A DNA stretch of 64,000 nucleotides. It comes from Christensenellaceae bacterium (GTDB taxonomy: Bacteria; Bacillota; Clostridia; Christensenellales; Christensenellaceae). Below the pieces are notes generated by a model. That model was given only the letters and a program-made list of their open reading frames with translations, searched no databases and was not told where the DNA came from. Shown here piece by piece: positions 52,462-62,459 of the stretch. The stretch is from positions 1 through 64,000 of the forward strand of contig JAFWWA010000046.1 in NCBI GenBank assembly GCA_017523755.1. Direction: 5' to 3'. Position 1 is the first letter of the stretch, and each line of letters opens with the position of its first letter. The translations under genes were made by a program, and so were the position numbers.

Positions 52462-52962
52462 GTGATTCATATTTATTACGGAAACGGCAAAGGCAAGAGC
52501 ACTGCCGCCACAGGCCTCGCGGTAAGAGCGAAGGGCAACGGTTCAAATGTTATATTTGCGCAGTTCATAAAATCTGTTCCGAACGGAGAAGTCGTTTCTC
52601 TCGACAAGCTCGGGGTCAGTGTAATAAGAGGGAAACTCCCTAATCAGGACCCCTCGGAGTATACTTCCGAACAGAAAGAGCTCGTTATAAGGGAGCATGA
52701 CAGGATATTCGACAGAGCATCATCGTTCAACCAGAAGAACACGGTAATAGTGTTCGATGAGCTTCTTGATGCATATAATGAATCCCTGATCGACAGGGAA
52801 AAGGTTATGGAATTCCTGTCCGCCATCCCGCTCGGGATCGAGGTGATCCTTACGGGAAGAGATGCGCCTGAGGAGATACTTGACATAGCCGATTATGTTT
52901 CAGAGGTGATAGGTCATAAGATCCCCGAAAGCATAGAAGAAGGAGCGGTAAGGCTCCATTAA
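52462..52962 (+). CDS. cobO: Cob(I)alamin adenosyltransferase, CobA/BtuR type
   Basis: 166 residues. P-loop GNGKGKSTAATG (about 7-18, the inverted-nucleotide type of this family), FAQFIKS, and VIVFDELLDAYNE. It adds the adenosyl group to corrinoids to make coenzyme B12. GTG start behind GAGGAG. Cobalamin synthesis genes are not nearby, so it probably serves salvage of imported corrinoid. Confidence 0.92.
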   Translation: MIHIYYGNGKGKSTAATGLAVRAKGNGSNVIFAQFIKSVPNGEVVSLDKLGVSVIRGKLPNQDPSEYTSEQKELVIREHDRIFDRASSFNQKNTVIVFDELLDAYNESLIDREKVMEFLSAIPLGIEVILTGRDAPEEILDIADYVSEVIGHKIPESIEEGAVRLH

Positions 52963-53024
52963 AAGCGCTCATATGGCTGAAGATATGCCGGACTGAACGA
53001 CAGAGCGATTACTTGATAGCATAT

Positions 53025-53069
53025 GAACAGGCATATTTTCCTAACTGGATACATATCCTGTTCATTTTA
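53025..53069 (+). terminator. Probable terminator after cobO
   Basis: GAACAGG (53025-53031) pairs with CCTGTTC (53057-53063), with inner ATAT/ATAT pairing, followed by ATTTTA. Confidence 0.45.
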
Positions 53070-53099
53070 CGATAAAAATATTTAAAAAGAGGTATTGAG

Positions 53100-55016
53100 A
53101 TGTCTGAGATAAAGAAAACAGAATTCAAAACTGAATCAAAAAAACTGCTGGATATGATGATCAACTCCATCTATACACATAAGGAGATATTTTTAAGAGA
53201 GCTCATTTCAAATGCCAGCGACGCGATAGACAAGATGTATTTCCGTTCCCTGACCGATGACCAGGTCAGCCTGAACAGAAGTGATTTCGAGATACGGATA
53301 GGAGTGGATAAGGACAGGAGACAGATCGTCATTTCAGACAACGGATGCGGGATGACGAGGGATGAGCTTGAAAACAATCTCGGCACTATAGCCAAGAGCG
53401 GCTCTTTTGAATTCAAGAATGAGTCGAAAGAGAACAGCTCCAAACCCGAAGACATAGACATCATAGGACAGTTCGGTGTCGGCTTCTATTCGGCGTTCAT
53501 GGTGAGCGATGACATACAGGTCGTTAGCCGTGCTTTCGGGGACGATAAAGCCTATCTGTGGGAATCGACAGGTGTCGACGGCTATACCGTAACGCCCTGC
53601 GTCAAGGATTCACACGGGACCGTGATCATGCTGCACATCAAGGAGGACACTGAAGATGAGAACTACAGCGAATTCCTTGAAGAGTACAGGATCCGTTCAC
53701 TCGTAAAAAAATACAGCGACTATATAAGATATCCTATCAGGATGAAAGTAACAAAATCGAGAAGGAAGGAAGGGACCCCGGAAGACAAGCCTGAGTATGA
53801 ATCCTATCAGGAAGACGAGACCTTAAACAGCATGATCCCTATCTGGAAAAAAGCCCAGAGCGAAGTCACTGACGAAGAGTATGCCTCGTTCTATAAGGAA
53901 AAGTACTATGATTATGAGGATCCTATCAAGGTCATAACCCAGCGGACAGAAGGAATGACCAATTATGACGCGCTGCTGTTCATCCCTTCGCATGCTCCGT
54001 TCAATTATTACAGCAGGGAATTTGAGAAGGGCCTTCAGCTTTATTCGAGCGGTGTCATGATAATGGAGAAGTGCAAGGATCTTCTTCCGGATTATTTCAG
54101 CTTCGTGACAGGGCTCGTTGACAGCCAGGATCTGTCGCTCAATATTTCAAGGGAGATGCTCCAGCACGACAGACAGCTGAAAAGGATAGCTCAGGCTATC
54201 GAAAAGAAAATAGCCGGAGAGCTGTCAAAAATGCTGAAGAATGAAAGAGACAAATACGAGACCTTCTATAAAGCATTCGGAACACAGCTTAAATACGGTG
54301 TATACAGCGATTACGGAATGCATAAGGAAGTGCTCCAGGATCTTCTTATGTTCAGGTCTTCATTCGGAGATAGCCCCGTGACGCTTGAAGAGTATACCGG
54401 AAGGATGAAGGAAGGCCAGGAAAAGATATACTTTGCCGCAGGCGACACTGAGGAGCAGATAGCTCTGATCCCGCAGGTGGAAGCAGTAACGGAAAAGGGA
54501 TATGAAGTCCTTTATCTTACAGAGGACATAGATGAATTCGCGCTTCAGATGCTCATGAGATATAAGGAGCATGAATTCCTGAACGTATGCAGGGACGGGC
54601 TCGACCTTGCTACGCAGGAAGAGAAGGACAAGCTGAAGAAGGAGAACGAAGACAACAGCGAAATGCTCACATTCATGAAGGACAGTATAGGGGATTCAGT
54701 AAAAGCAGTCAGATTCACTAATACACTGAAGGATCATCCCGTAGCTATCTCAAGCGAGGGCAATCTTTCGGTAGGCATGGAAAAGACGCTCAACAGGATG
54801 CCCGGAGCTGAGGACAACAAGGTCAGGGCGGATCTTGTCATGGAGATAAATATCGACCATCCTATTGCGGCAAAGCTCAAGGAACTGTTTGAAAACGATA
54901 AAGACAGGCTTGCGTCATACAGCAAGATCCTTAATGCAAACGCAAGGCTGATAAGCGGGCTCTCGCTCAGCAATGCGTCTGAGATAGCCGGGCTCGTATG
55001 TGATCTCATGCTGTAA
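53100..55016 (+). CDS. htpG: Chaperone HtpG (Hsp90)
   Basis: 638 residues, full length. The N-terminal ATPase domain contains IFLRELISNASDAIDKM, ISDNGCGM and GQFGVGFYSAFMV. The middle domain has GVVDSQDLSLNISREMLQ-like GLVDSQDLSLNISREMLQHD, and the C-terminal dimerisation domain is present. A cytosolic ATP-dependent chaperone. RBS is AAAGAGG. Transcribed on its own as far as I can see. Confidence 0.97.
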   Translation: MSEIKKTEFKTESKKLLDMMINSIYTHKEIFLRELISNASDAIDKMYFRSLTDDQVSLNRSDFEIRIGVDKDRRQIVISDNGCGMTRDELENNLGTIAKSGSFEFKNESKENSSKPEDIDIIGQFGVGFYSAFMVSDDIQVVSRAFGDDKAYLWESTGVDGYTVTPCVKDSHGTVIMLHIKEDTEDENYSEFLEEYRIRSLVKKYSDYIRYPIRMKVTKSRRKEGTPEDKPEYESYQEDETLNSMIPIWKKAQSEVTDEEYASFYKEKYYDYEDPIKVITQRTEGMTNYDALLFIPSHAPFNYYSREFEKGLQLYSSGVMIMEKCKDLLPDYFSFVTGLVDSQDLSLNISREMLQHDRQLKRIAQAIEKKIAGELSKMLKNERDKYETFYKAFGTQLKYGVYSDYGMHKEVLQDLLMFRSSFGDSPVTLEEYTGRMKEGQEKIYFAAGDTEEQIALIPQVEAVTEKGYEVLYLTEDIDEFALQMLMRYKEHEFLNVCRDGLDLATQEEKDKLKKENEDNSEMLTFMKDSIGDSVKAVRFTNTLKDHPVAISSEGNLSVGMEKTLNRMPGAEDNKVRADLVMEINIDHPIAAKLKELFENDKDRLASYSKILNANARLISGLSLSNASEIAGLVCDLML

Positions 55017-55107
55017 CAGGTAAGAGTGTAAACACAGGTATAACCAGTAAGTGAAAGAACTGCCTATCCCGGTATCCGGCGGCTGCAGACAACAATAGAG
55101 GTGCATC

Positions 55108-56244
55108 ATGACCAAAATAACAGACGTACAGGTAAGAAGCTTTCCCATAAAAGTCTCATGGGGAAACAAGACCATAGTAGCAAATCAGCTTTCATGCTGG
55201 CCGGAATACTTTGAAGAGAGGATATCCTTCAATTATCCCGATATGGCCAACTGCATTGTCAAGATAACGGATGACGAGGGCAACTACGGTCTGGGCCAGC
55301 TCGGCGGAGGAAAGAGGCTTACAGGCTATATCGTGGAAAAGATATTCAAGCCTTTCATAATAGGAAAAGACGTAAGCGAGATCGAAAAGATATGGGAGGT
55401 ATGCTACAGGGCTACGATACCCATTGGAAGAAAAGGAGCCGTTATAGAGGCTCTGTCAGGCGTAGACATAGCTCTCTGGGATCTTTTCGGGAAAGTCTTA
55501 AAGACTCCTGTGTACAAGCTTCTAGGAGGAGCTGTCCGTGACAGGATACCTGTCTACGCTACGGGAAACAACATAAAGCTCCATCTCGAGATGGGGTTCA
55601 GGGATGTTAAGCTTGCCATCCCTTACGGACCGTCACACGGAGTATTCGGGATGAAAGAGAATGAGAAACTTGTCCGGGAAACAAGAGAGCTTATAGGAGA
55701 TGAAGGCAATATAATGCTGGACTGCTATATGTCCTGGGACGAGGAGTATACATGCAAGATGGCAAACATACTGTCAAAATACAATATAAGATGGATAGAA
55801 GAGCCTTTAAGGCCTGAATTCTACGACGGATACAGAAGACTGAGGGAAAGACTCAATCCGATGGGCATAATGGTCACCGGCGGAGAACATGAATTTACAC
55901 GCTGGGGAGTGAGGGAGATCATAGAGAACGCCTCCATGGATATAGTGCAGGTGGATCTTTGGAGAACAGGCGGCATTTCGGAATTCAAGAAGATAACCGC
56001 ACTTGCATCCGCATATGATACTAAAGTCATACCTCACGGTTCAGGTGCTCCGGTGTTCCATGCCGTCATAAACAGTATGGTCTCTCCGTTTGCCGAGTGT
56101 ATAGTAACACCTGACGAATACCAGCTCTTTAAAGGAGAACCTGTACAGAAAGATGGATTTGTTACGCTTGATGACACTCCCGGCATCGGCTATGATCTCT
56201 CACCCATGTCGGAGAAAGCTTTTGAAACGGAGGAAGTCTGGTAA
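55108..56244 (+). CDS. Enolase-superfamily sugar-acid dehydratase, L-rhamnonate dehydratase-like
   Basis: 378 residues. Strong collinearity with L-rhamnonate dehydratase: VDIALWDLFGKVLKTPVYKLLGG, then YATG, LDCYMSWDEEY (metal Asp), WIEEPL (metal Glu), VTGGEHEF (metal Glu region) and the general-acid His in IPHGSGAP. It should remove water from a six-carbon sugar acid to a 2-keto-3-deoxy acid, with Mg2+. The exact sugar acid is uncertain. Its stop overlaps the aldo/keto reductase start by one base, so the two work in one operon. A RhaM-like gene at 63.7 kb adds weak support for rhamnose. Confidence 0.85.
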   Translation: MTKITDVQVRSFPIKVSWGNKTIVANQLSCWPEYFEERISFNYPDMANCIVKITDDEGNYGLGQLGGGKRLTGYIVEKIFKPFIIGKDVSEIEKIWEVCYRATIPIGRKGAVIEALSGVDIALWDLFGKVLKTPVYKLLGGAVRDRIPVYATGNNIKLHLEMGFRDVKLAIPYGPSHGVFGMKENEKLVRETRELIGDEGNIMLDCYMSWDEEYTCKMANILSKYNIRWIEEPLRPEFYDGYRRLRERLNPMGIMVTGGEHEFTRWGVREIIENASMDIVQVDLWRTGGISEFKKITALASAYDTKVIPHGSGAPVFHAVINSMVSPFAECIVTPDEYQLFKGEPVQKDGFVTLDDTPGIGYDLSPMSEKAFETEEVW

Positions 56245-57371
56245 TGAAATACAGGATCATGCCCTGTTCAGGTGACAGGATCTCAGCGCTCGGATTCGGA
56301 TGCATGCGTTTTCCTACTATAGATGGAAACATCGATTATGACAAAGCCGAGAAACTGATAGAAAAGGCATTTGAGGGTGGAGTGAACTATTATGACGGAG
56401 CATATCCCTATCATGGGGGACAGGCGGAAGTGTTCATGGGTCACGCTCTTAAAGGAGTAAGGGACAATGTATTCATAGCCACGAAGCTGCCGCCGCAGCA
56501 GATAGAAAAGCCTGAGGATATGTACAGGATATTCGACGAACAGCTGAAAAGGCTCGCCACCGATCATGTCGATTACTATCTCCTTCACGGCATCTCGGAT
56601 ATGAGGGTGTACAGAAAAGTCACTGGACTCGGACTGTTTGAGTTTTTTGACAGGATAAAAAAAGAGGGAAGGGCAAAGCACATAGGTGTATCGTCTCATG
56701 CCAATGAGAGCGATTTCAAGCAGATAGTAAAAAGCTATGACTACGAATTTGTCCAGATACAGTTCAACTATTATGATGTCTTAAGACAGATGGGCATACC
56801 TGCGCTCGAATTTGCAAGGGAAAGAGATCTGGGGGTCATAGTAATGGAGCCTCAGAGGGGCGGGATGCTGTCGAACATATCGGACCCTGAAAAGCTGCAG
56901 CTTATCAAAGGGAAAGGAACGCCGGCAGAGATGGCTTTCAGATTCGTTCTTGACAGACCCGAGGTCACATGTGTGCTTTCGGGCATGAATCAGATGGAGC
57001 AGGTAGAAGAGAACCTGAGGACCTTTGACAGATTCGGAGAAGGGAACATGTCTCCCGACGACCATAAAGCTCTGGATGAGATAAGAAGGATGTATGAGGA
57101 AAAGATACAGGTCGGATGCACAGCATGCGGCTACTGTATGCCCTGCCCGTTCGGTGTGGATATCCCGATATCATTCAGATGCCTCAATGATGCTCATATG
57201 GTAAATCATGAAGCCGGTCAGAGGACATACAATGTTATGACGAACAGACCCGGTTATCCTGATTCAGGAGCAGGCAACTGCAGGGAATGCGGAGCCTGTG
57301 AGAAAAAATGCCCTCAGCATTTAGAGATAAGAAAATATCTTAAGCAGGTAAAAGCTGAGTTCGGCAGATAG
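56244..57371 (+). CDS. Aldo/keto reductase with C-terminal 4Fe-4S domain (paralogue of 3300-4424)
   Basis: 375 residues with the same plan as the protein at 3.3-4.4 kb: a reductase barrel (LGFGCMRFP, YYDGAYPYHGG, IATKLPP, YYLLHG) and a C-terminal ferredoxin tail with CTACGYCMPC and CRECGACEKKC. The ATG shares a base with the TAA of the dehydratase gene (translational coupling), so it likely acts in the same sugar-acid pathway, for example on a keto or aldehyde intermediate. That role is inferred from position only. Confidence 0.9.
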   Translation: MKYRIMPCSGDRISALGFGCMRFPTIDGNIDYDKAEKLIEKAFEGGVNYYDGAYPYHGGQAEVFMGHALKGVRDNVFIATKLPPQQIEKPEDMYRIFDEQLKRLATDHVDYYLLHGISDMRVYRKVTGLGLFEFFDRIKKEGRAKHIGVSSHANESDFKQIVKSYDYEFVQIQFNYYDVLRQMGIPALEFARERDLGVIVMEPQRGGMLSNISDPEKLQLIKGKGTPAEMAFRFVLDRPEVTCVLSGMNQMEQVEENLRTFDRFGEGNMSPDDHKALDEIRRMYEEKIQVGCTACGYCMPCPFGVDIPISFRCLNDAHMVNHEAGQRTYNVMTNRPGYPDSGAGNCRECGACEKKCPQHLEIRKYLKQVKAEFGR

Positions 57372-57381
57372 GAGAAGGAGA

Positions 57382-58527
57382 TTGCTGTTTTTAGGAAAAT
57401 CGGAAACAGAAGGAAAGAACATACTGAAACGGGGAGCTGTGTATCTCCTGTTTCTTATCTGTTTATTTTTAGTGTGTTCATGTGCGGGGCCCGGAAGCTC
57501 GCCCGAAACTCATTCTGCAGAACCTTCCGGTGGAGCTGCTGCCGCACAGGAACGGAATGAGACGGCTGAGAATGAACCGCCGCAGGCAACAAAACCCGCC
57601 GATGAAGGATCTTCAGTGATCTCATCTGAGATATTTAAAGAGTCCCTGTCAAGAAATTATGATCCATCAGTCATCAAAGATATCTTTAACAGGGATGACA
57701 AAGACTATATATACTATGCGGAGAATATCGGAAGATACCTTAAGGCGTCGGGTGACCTGACCGGGGAGCTGTTCCGGTCATTGAGAGCTGCAGGAAAAGA
57801 GACAGGATATGATGTCGATATCCATATAGTTCCGCCGGATGCCCAGATGATGATGGCCCTAGCTGATTCATATGACAGATATGAAGATATGTCTTTTGAC
57901 ATGCTACCGGTGAGCATATCTGAAAAAAGCGGAAGTATACAGGCCGATATAGATTTCTCCGACATTATCGGTGTATTCACGAAAGCATCTGCAGGAGATC
58001 CGGAAAAATACCTCAATATGAGAGTGAAGTACGGGTACATGCTGACAGTATATGATGCTAAAGGCAATATCCTTTCAGGCGAACAGGATGCGGCAGATAT
58101 TCCTGAATGGATGTTCCCGCTTCCGAGATTCACCAGGTTCAGGGATACGTGGTTCGCGAACCGTGACGGCGGAAGACGCAGACATCTTGGTACAGACATA
58201 TCTGCCCCGGAAGGTACGGAGATCTATTCCTGTACCGACGCGGAAGTTATATATGTCGGAAACGGAAGACTTGCAGGCAACTGTGTTCTGACAAGGGACG
58301 GGTACGGAAACGAGTATCTTTACTGCCATATGGTAGAGGTCTCGGATTTTCTTGCTGTCGGACAGAAACTAAAGGCAGGAGATCTGGTGGGGCATGTCGG
58401 AAATACAGGCAACAGCGCTGTCAACCACCTTCATCTGTCGGTGCTTCTGAAGGACGGGCGCCATCTGCATACTTTTCCTTATCTTAAGGAAGCCTGGGAT
58501 AATAAAAGAGTAAAAAAACAGCACTGA
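57382..58527 (+). CDS. Lipoprotein with M23 peptidase domain
   Basis: 381 residues. TTG start with GGAG seven bases upstream. A hydrophobic segment (about 17-33) ends in a lipobox-like VCSC (Cys34). A low-complexity Ser/Ala/Glu linker is followed by an unassigned domain and then a C-terminal M23 (LytM/NlpD) domain with His268-x3-Asp272 (HLGTD) and HLH at 349-351. These are the zinc ligands and catalytic His, so it is likely an active peptidoglycan endopeptidase outside the membrane. Eleven bases after the reductase, so probably co-transcribed although functionally unrelated. Confidence 0.88.
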   Translation: MLFLGKSETEGKNILKRGAVYLLFLICLFLVCSCAGPGSSPETHSAEPSGGAAAAQERNETAENEPPQATKPADEGSSVISSEIFKESLSRNYDPSVIKDIFNRDDKDYIYYAENIGRYLKASGDLTGELFRSLRAAGKETGYDVDIHIVPPDAQMMMALADSYDRYEDMSFDMLPVSISEKSGSIQADIDFSDIIGVFTKASAGDPEKYLNMRVKYGYMLTVYDAKGNILSGEQDAADIPEWMFPLPRFTRFRDTWFANRDGGRRRHLGTDISAPEGTEIYSCTDAEVIYVGNGRLAGNCVLTRDGYGNEYLYCHMVEVSDFLAVGQKLKAGDLVGHVGNTGNSAVNHLHLSVLLKDGRHLHTFPYLKEAWDNKRVKKQH

Positions 58528-58555
58528 GCTGTTAACATGTTTTTGGGAGGAACTA

Positions 58556-59479
58556 ATGTGGTTCATATTCGCTCTGCTTACTATGCTGGCATGGGGATCT
58601 GCCGATCTTTTCTATAAGAAGGGAGCGGGAGAAGAGGTCAAATACAGTCATCTCAACACTTCGATAATGGTTGGCTTCGTGATGGGTATCCATGCTTTCT
58701 ATATGCTCATTTTCGGAGATATAGATTATGATATAAGCAATATCCTTATTTATCTGCCTGTATCAGCTATGTACATAATCTCGATGACTATCGGATACTT
58801 TGGATTAAGGTATCTTGAGGTATCTATCTCATCTCCGGTACAGAATACTTCGGGTGCACTCGTATCTCTGATGTGCTTCCTTTTTTTGGGTCAGAGCATC
58901 GGCTTAGGCACCGCCGCCGGGATTATACTTGTCAGCCTCGGCATATTCCTTCTCGGACTGTTTGAAAGACAGGAGATGTCTCTTAACGAAGGAGACAAAA
59001 AGTACAGTATCGGTTTCGTAGCCTTCATGATGCCAGTGCTGTACTGCATATTCGATGCGCTCGGCACTTATTTTGACGCATATTATCTTGATGACATCGC
59101 TTCGACGCCTCTTGTGAACGTTACGGAGGAAACATTTGAAGATGTAGCTAACGTATCATATGAATTGACGTTTTTCATGGTAGCTGTACTGCTTCTTATC
59201 TATATCACAGTGATAAAGAAGGAAAAATTCCATATTAAAAAGCAGGGGAACAATCTTGCGGCAGCAGTCTTTGAGACGATAGGACAGAGTTTCTATGTAT
59301 ATGCTATGAGCGGGAACGGCATTGTAGCTGCTCCGATGGTCGCAGCATACAGCATAGTTTCAGTTATACTTTCACGTCTCATTCTAAAAGAGAAACTGAA
59401 GGGAAGACAGTACGCCGCTGTCGCGGTGGTAATGGCGGGTATAATCCTTTTAGGGCTCATGGAAGCGCTTGCTGAATAA
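58556..59479 (+). CDS. EamA/DMT-family transporter
   Basis: 307 residues with ten predicted helices in two EamA halves (ALLTMLAWGSADLFYKKGAG; AAPMVAAYSIVSVILSRLILKEKLKGRQYAAVAVVMAGIILLG). An inserted hydrophilic loop (about 180-210, acidic) between the halves is longer than usual. RBS is GGGAGG. It follows the M23 gene by 28 bases. Substrate unknown. Confidence 0.88.
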   Translation: MWFIFALLTMLAWGSADLFYKKGAGEEVKYSHLNTSIMVGFVMGIHAFYMLIFGDIDYDISNILIYLPVSAMYIISMTIGYFGLRYLEVSISSPVQNTSGALVSLMCFLFLGQSIGLGTAAGIILVSLGIFLLGLFERQEMSLNEGDKKYSIGFVAFMMPVLYCIFDALGTYFDAYYLDDIASTPLVNVTEETFEDVANVSYELTFFMVAVLLLIYITVIKKEKFHIKKQGNNLAAAVFETIGQSFYVYAMSGNGIVAAPMVAAYSIVSVILSRLILKEKLKGRQYAAVAVVMAGIILLGLMEALAE

Positions 59480-59497
59480 CATGTGAAAATGAAAAAG

Positions 59498-59539
59498 AAA
59501 AGTGCATGCATCTCTTAAAGACAGGATGCATGCACTTTT
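59498..59539. terminator. Bidirectional terminator
   Basis: Perfect 15-base stem AAAAGTGCATGCATC / GATGCATGCACTTTT (59498-59512 / 59525-59539) between converging genes. Confidence 0.85.
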
Positions 59540-59558
59540 GTTATGGTGCTCTTAAGTC

Positions 59559-62324
59559 TCAGATAAGAGTCCAGCGAACAGGCCATGAAATGGCCGCATT
59601 TCCCTTATCCGCATCGACACATACCCATATCTGGACTTTCTCTCCGGGAGCAAATCCGGTGAGGTCCATTGTATATGAGCCAACGTCAAACTCGGTTATA
59701 ACATAGAAATCCTTTTTCCCAACTGCTTTTTTACCTTTTTCGCCGAGAACATAGATATCGGCCTTGCCGTCTATGCCTTCGAATTCAAGAGCCGGATTCT
59801 TTCCTTTGAGATCGATTGAAGGTATTACTGTCTCTGCCTTATAGACCAGATATCCTTCCTTGTCTCCCTTCTTGAAGTTGGTCATACCGTTCTTCGGGAA
59901 GATATGCATCAGCATGGAGGGAGCACCGCATCCTACGTCCTCATATTTCCAGAATGAGCTCTGATCCTGTTTCATCATCAGTTCCATATCCGGTTTCTTT
60001 GTGAATGCAACGGGGCAGAGTTTCCATTTGTAGATATAATGGCAGGGCTCACTGTCAACGGATGCTATATCGGCAGTTTCTCTCTTTACGGAGATCTCAG
60101 CCGTGAGCAGTCCCTCGGCAGACGCTGTGACGATAAGATCGCCTTCACCTTTAAGGGAGCGAACAAGCACCTGGGCGCGTCCTTTGTTTGCCTGGACATC
60201 ACTGGAGTTCTCCCAGATCTTCGTATCGGTTATCGCTGATGAAATCGATGATACGATCTCGCCGTTCTTAACAGCATCGAAGTGGATCCATCTTCCTATA
60301 TCTCTCAGCACGACCTTGCCGTCAGCATCGACCAGTGACGCTGTTATTATTGCAACGTCATCCCCGTCTGCTTTCAGAGGTTCGATATTCTCAAGTGAGA
60401 GTGCGATGGCAACAGGTTCTCCGGGCGTGACTGAAACGTCCTCCGCAACGGCATTCCCGCAGTTGTATGCAACAGCTTTGACGGAACCGGGTACATATTC
60501 AGTCTCAAAAGAAACCATCTCATATTTATCGACGGATCTCTTTCCGAGAGATTTACCGTTAACGATGACTTCTGCCTCTTCAGCGTTGGTGAATACGGTT
60601 ATCCTGACAGGTTCTCCTGTCATATTCTTTTCCATATCCCAGTCGGGCGTAACTTTGCAGTAAGGCTCATCGCTCCAGTAAGCCTTGTACATATGGAAGG
60701 TCTCGCTTGAAGCTCCGATATTATCGAGCGGAGTGAGGTTTGCATACTGTGTGGGGTAGGATGCACCGTTATGCTGAGGCCATGCTGTCCACATGAAGCC
60801 GCCCATGAACCAGGGACGGATATCCATCTCACGCCATGCGTCTATACCGGTCCTTGTGAAGCGCATCGCACACTCAGAGCCGTAGATGGCTTTATTGGGA
60901 TAATGCTCATGTACCCAGTCATACCATGTGATGTTATAGTTTACGCCGATGACATCCTGATCATCAAGTGAATGGTCGGCTGTAAGTCCGAAAAGGGTAG
61001 CACCGGTGCACGGCCTTGTTGCGTCCATCTGTCTGACTTTAGCCTGCAGTGATCTGAACATGTTCTGACCGAGGGTCCTGTTGATGGAATCCTCTTCATT
61101 ATACAGTGACCACATGAAGATACAGGGATGGTTCCTGTCACGTCTGAGCATGCTCTCGACTTCAGCCATAACTATAGCTGAAGAATGGAAGATCCTGTTC
61201 TCATCGAGAACGAGCATTCCGTATCTGTCGCAGGCGTCATACAGTTCAGGCGCATGCGGGTTATGAGCGCATCTGAACGCATTTGAACCGAGATCCTTCA
61301 TGCGCTTGATTCTGAACTCGTTCATCGATCTGCTCATCGCCATACCTACGCCGGCATATGTCTGATGGTTTGCGAAGCCTCTGACCTGAACGTGTTTTCC
61401 GTTTAAAAGGAGACCCTTTTCCGGATCGAAATCAAATGTACGGTACCCGAAATCGGTATAGTACTCATCGATCAGCTGACCGTTTTCATAGACTTTCGTC
61501 CTTACGGTATACAGATTCGGTTCATCTATATCCCACAGACAGGGAGAGGAGACGGAGATGTTCTGCTTAAGTACGGCAGTGCTTCTGTATCCGACTTCGA
61601 TGCTGTCTTCAGATGAGCCTATCTCTTTTCCGTTCTTGTCGATAACAGTACTGTTTACGACCGCGGCTCTGTCATTGAAATTATCATTCCTGACAGTCGT
61701 TTCGATGAAGGTGTTCCATACGTCGCCTTCCTTTTCAGGATGCACATACGTTCCCCAAAGGTCGACGCCGAGCCTGTTCTGAGTGCAGAGCCATACATTC
61801 CTGTATATGCCGCCGCCCTCATAATACCAGCCTTCATACTTATCCTTGCACTGACAGTAAACGCTGACTACGTTGACATTGTCCCCGAAACGGGCGACAT
61901 CCGTGATATCCACTTCAAATGATGTTCCGGCAGTGGTATTGTGCCACAGCAGCATAGAGTTGACATACACGTCACATTCGATAGAAACACCGTCAAAGAG
62001 GAGAGTGATCCGGCTGCCTTCGTTTGAGTTGTCGATCTTGAAAGTCCTGCGGTACCATGCGTTTACAAGAGGGCGCGAGCCGTGAGGTCCGTTCTCCTTG
62101 TCGGTAGGCTCGATCTCATCGATATAATCGTGAGGAATGGTGACAGTACGCCATGAAGAGTCATCGTAGTCTCTTCTTGCTGCGCCGATCGCATTCTCAG
62201 CCCTTGTCTGGCGGTACGTCTGGTCCATAATGTCATTTCTGCGCTCGATCACCGGCGGATCACCGACAAAGATCCTCCAGCCTGTATTGAGCAGTGATTT
62301 GCTTCTTCTGATCTTATTATCCAT
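59559..62324 (-). CDS. Glycoside hydrolase family 2 (beta-galactosidase/glucuronidase-like)
   Basis: 921 residues with no signal peptide, so cytosolic. N-terminal sugar-binding sandwich (TVTIPHDYIDE, GVSIECDVYVN), immunoglobulin-like domain, and GH2 barrel. The acid/base Glu is in FMWSLYNEEDS and the nucleophile in AIYGSECAM. Two further beta domains at the C terminus (from about 560) make it longer than the basic family. Specificity cannot be set from sequence alone. It has its own promoter and a terminator shared with the transporter. Confidence 0.92.
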   Translation of the reverse strand: MDNKIRRSKSLLNTGWRIFVGDPPVIERRNDIMDQTYRQTRAENAIGAARRDYDDSSWRTVTIPHDYIDEIEPTDKENGPHGSRPLVNAWYRRTFKIDNSNEGSRITLLFDGVSIECDVYVNSMLLWHNTTAGTSFEVDITDVARFGDNVNVVSVYCQCKDKYEGWYYEGGGIYRNVWLCTQNRLGVDLWGTYVHPEKEGDVWNTFIETTVRNDNFNDRAAVVNSTVIDKNGKEIGSSEDSIEVGYRSTAVLKQNISVSSPCLWDIDEPNLYTVRTKVYENGQLIDEYYTDFGYRTFDFDPEKGLLLNGKHVQVRGFANHQTYAGVGMAMSRSMNEFRIKRMKDLGSNAFRCAHNPHAPELYDACDRYGMLVLDENRIFHSSAIVMAEVESMLRRDRNHPCIFMWSLYNEEDSINRTLGQNMFRSLQAKVRQMDATRPCTGATLFGLTADHSLDDQDVIGVNYNITWYDWVHEHYPNKAIYGSECAMRFTRTGIDAWREMDIRPWFMGGFMWTAWPQHNGASYPTQYANLTPLDNIGASSETFHMYKAYWSDEPYCKVTPDWDMEKNMTGEPVRITVFTNAEEAEVIVNGKSLGKRSVDKYEMVSFETEYVPGSVKAVAYNCGNAVAEDVSVTPGEPVAIALSLENIEPLKADGDDVAIITASLVDADGKVVLRDIGRWIHFDAVKNGEIVSSISSAITDTKIWENSSDVQANKGRAQVLVRSLKGEGDLIVTASAEGLLTAEISVKRETADIASVDSEPCHYIYKWKLCPVAFTKKPDMELMMKQDQSSFWKYEDVGCGAPSMLMHIFPKNGMTNFKKGDKEGYLVYKAETVIPSIDLKGKNPALEFEGIDGKADIYVLGEKGKKAVGKKDFYVITEFDVGSYTMDLTGFAPGEKVQIWVCVDADKGNAAISWPVRWTLI

Positions 62325-62354
62325 GATCGTATCCTTTCGTGAATTTGTAAGACC

Positions 62355-62384
62355 ATTTTAGCAGTTATGCGGTTGTGTTGTAAA
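62355..62384 (-). promoter_or_regulatory. Promoter of the GH2 gene
   Basis: Minus strand TTTACA (62379-62384) and TAAAAT (62355-62360), 18 bases apart. Confidence 0.55.
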
Positions 62385-62411
62385 CACAGCGTGAAGAGTC
62401 TTTTTTGTACC

Positions 62412-62444
62412 AAAAAAGGCACTGCTCAAAAGACCAGTGCCTTT
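62412..62444 (-). terminator. Terminator after the MBL hydrolase gene
   Basis: AAAGGCACTG / CAGTGCCTTT (62415-62424 / 62435-62444), followed on the minus strand by a run of Ts. Confidence 0.8.
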
Positions 62445-62459
62445 GCGATTTATAAATGA

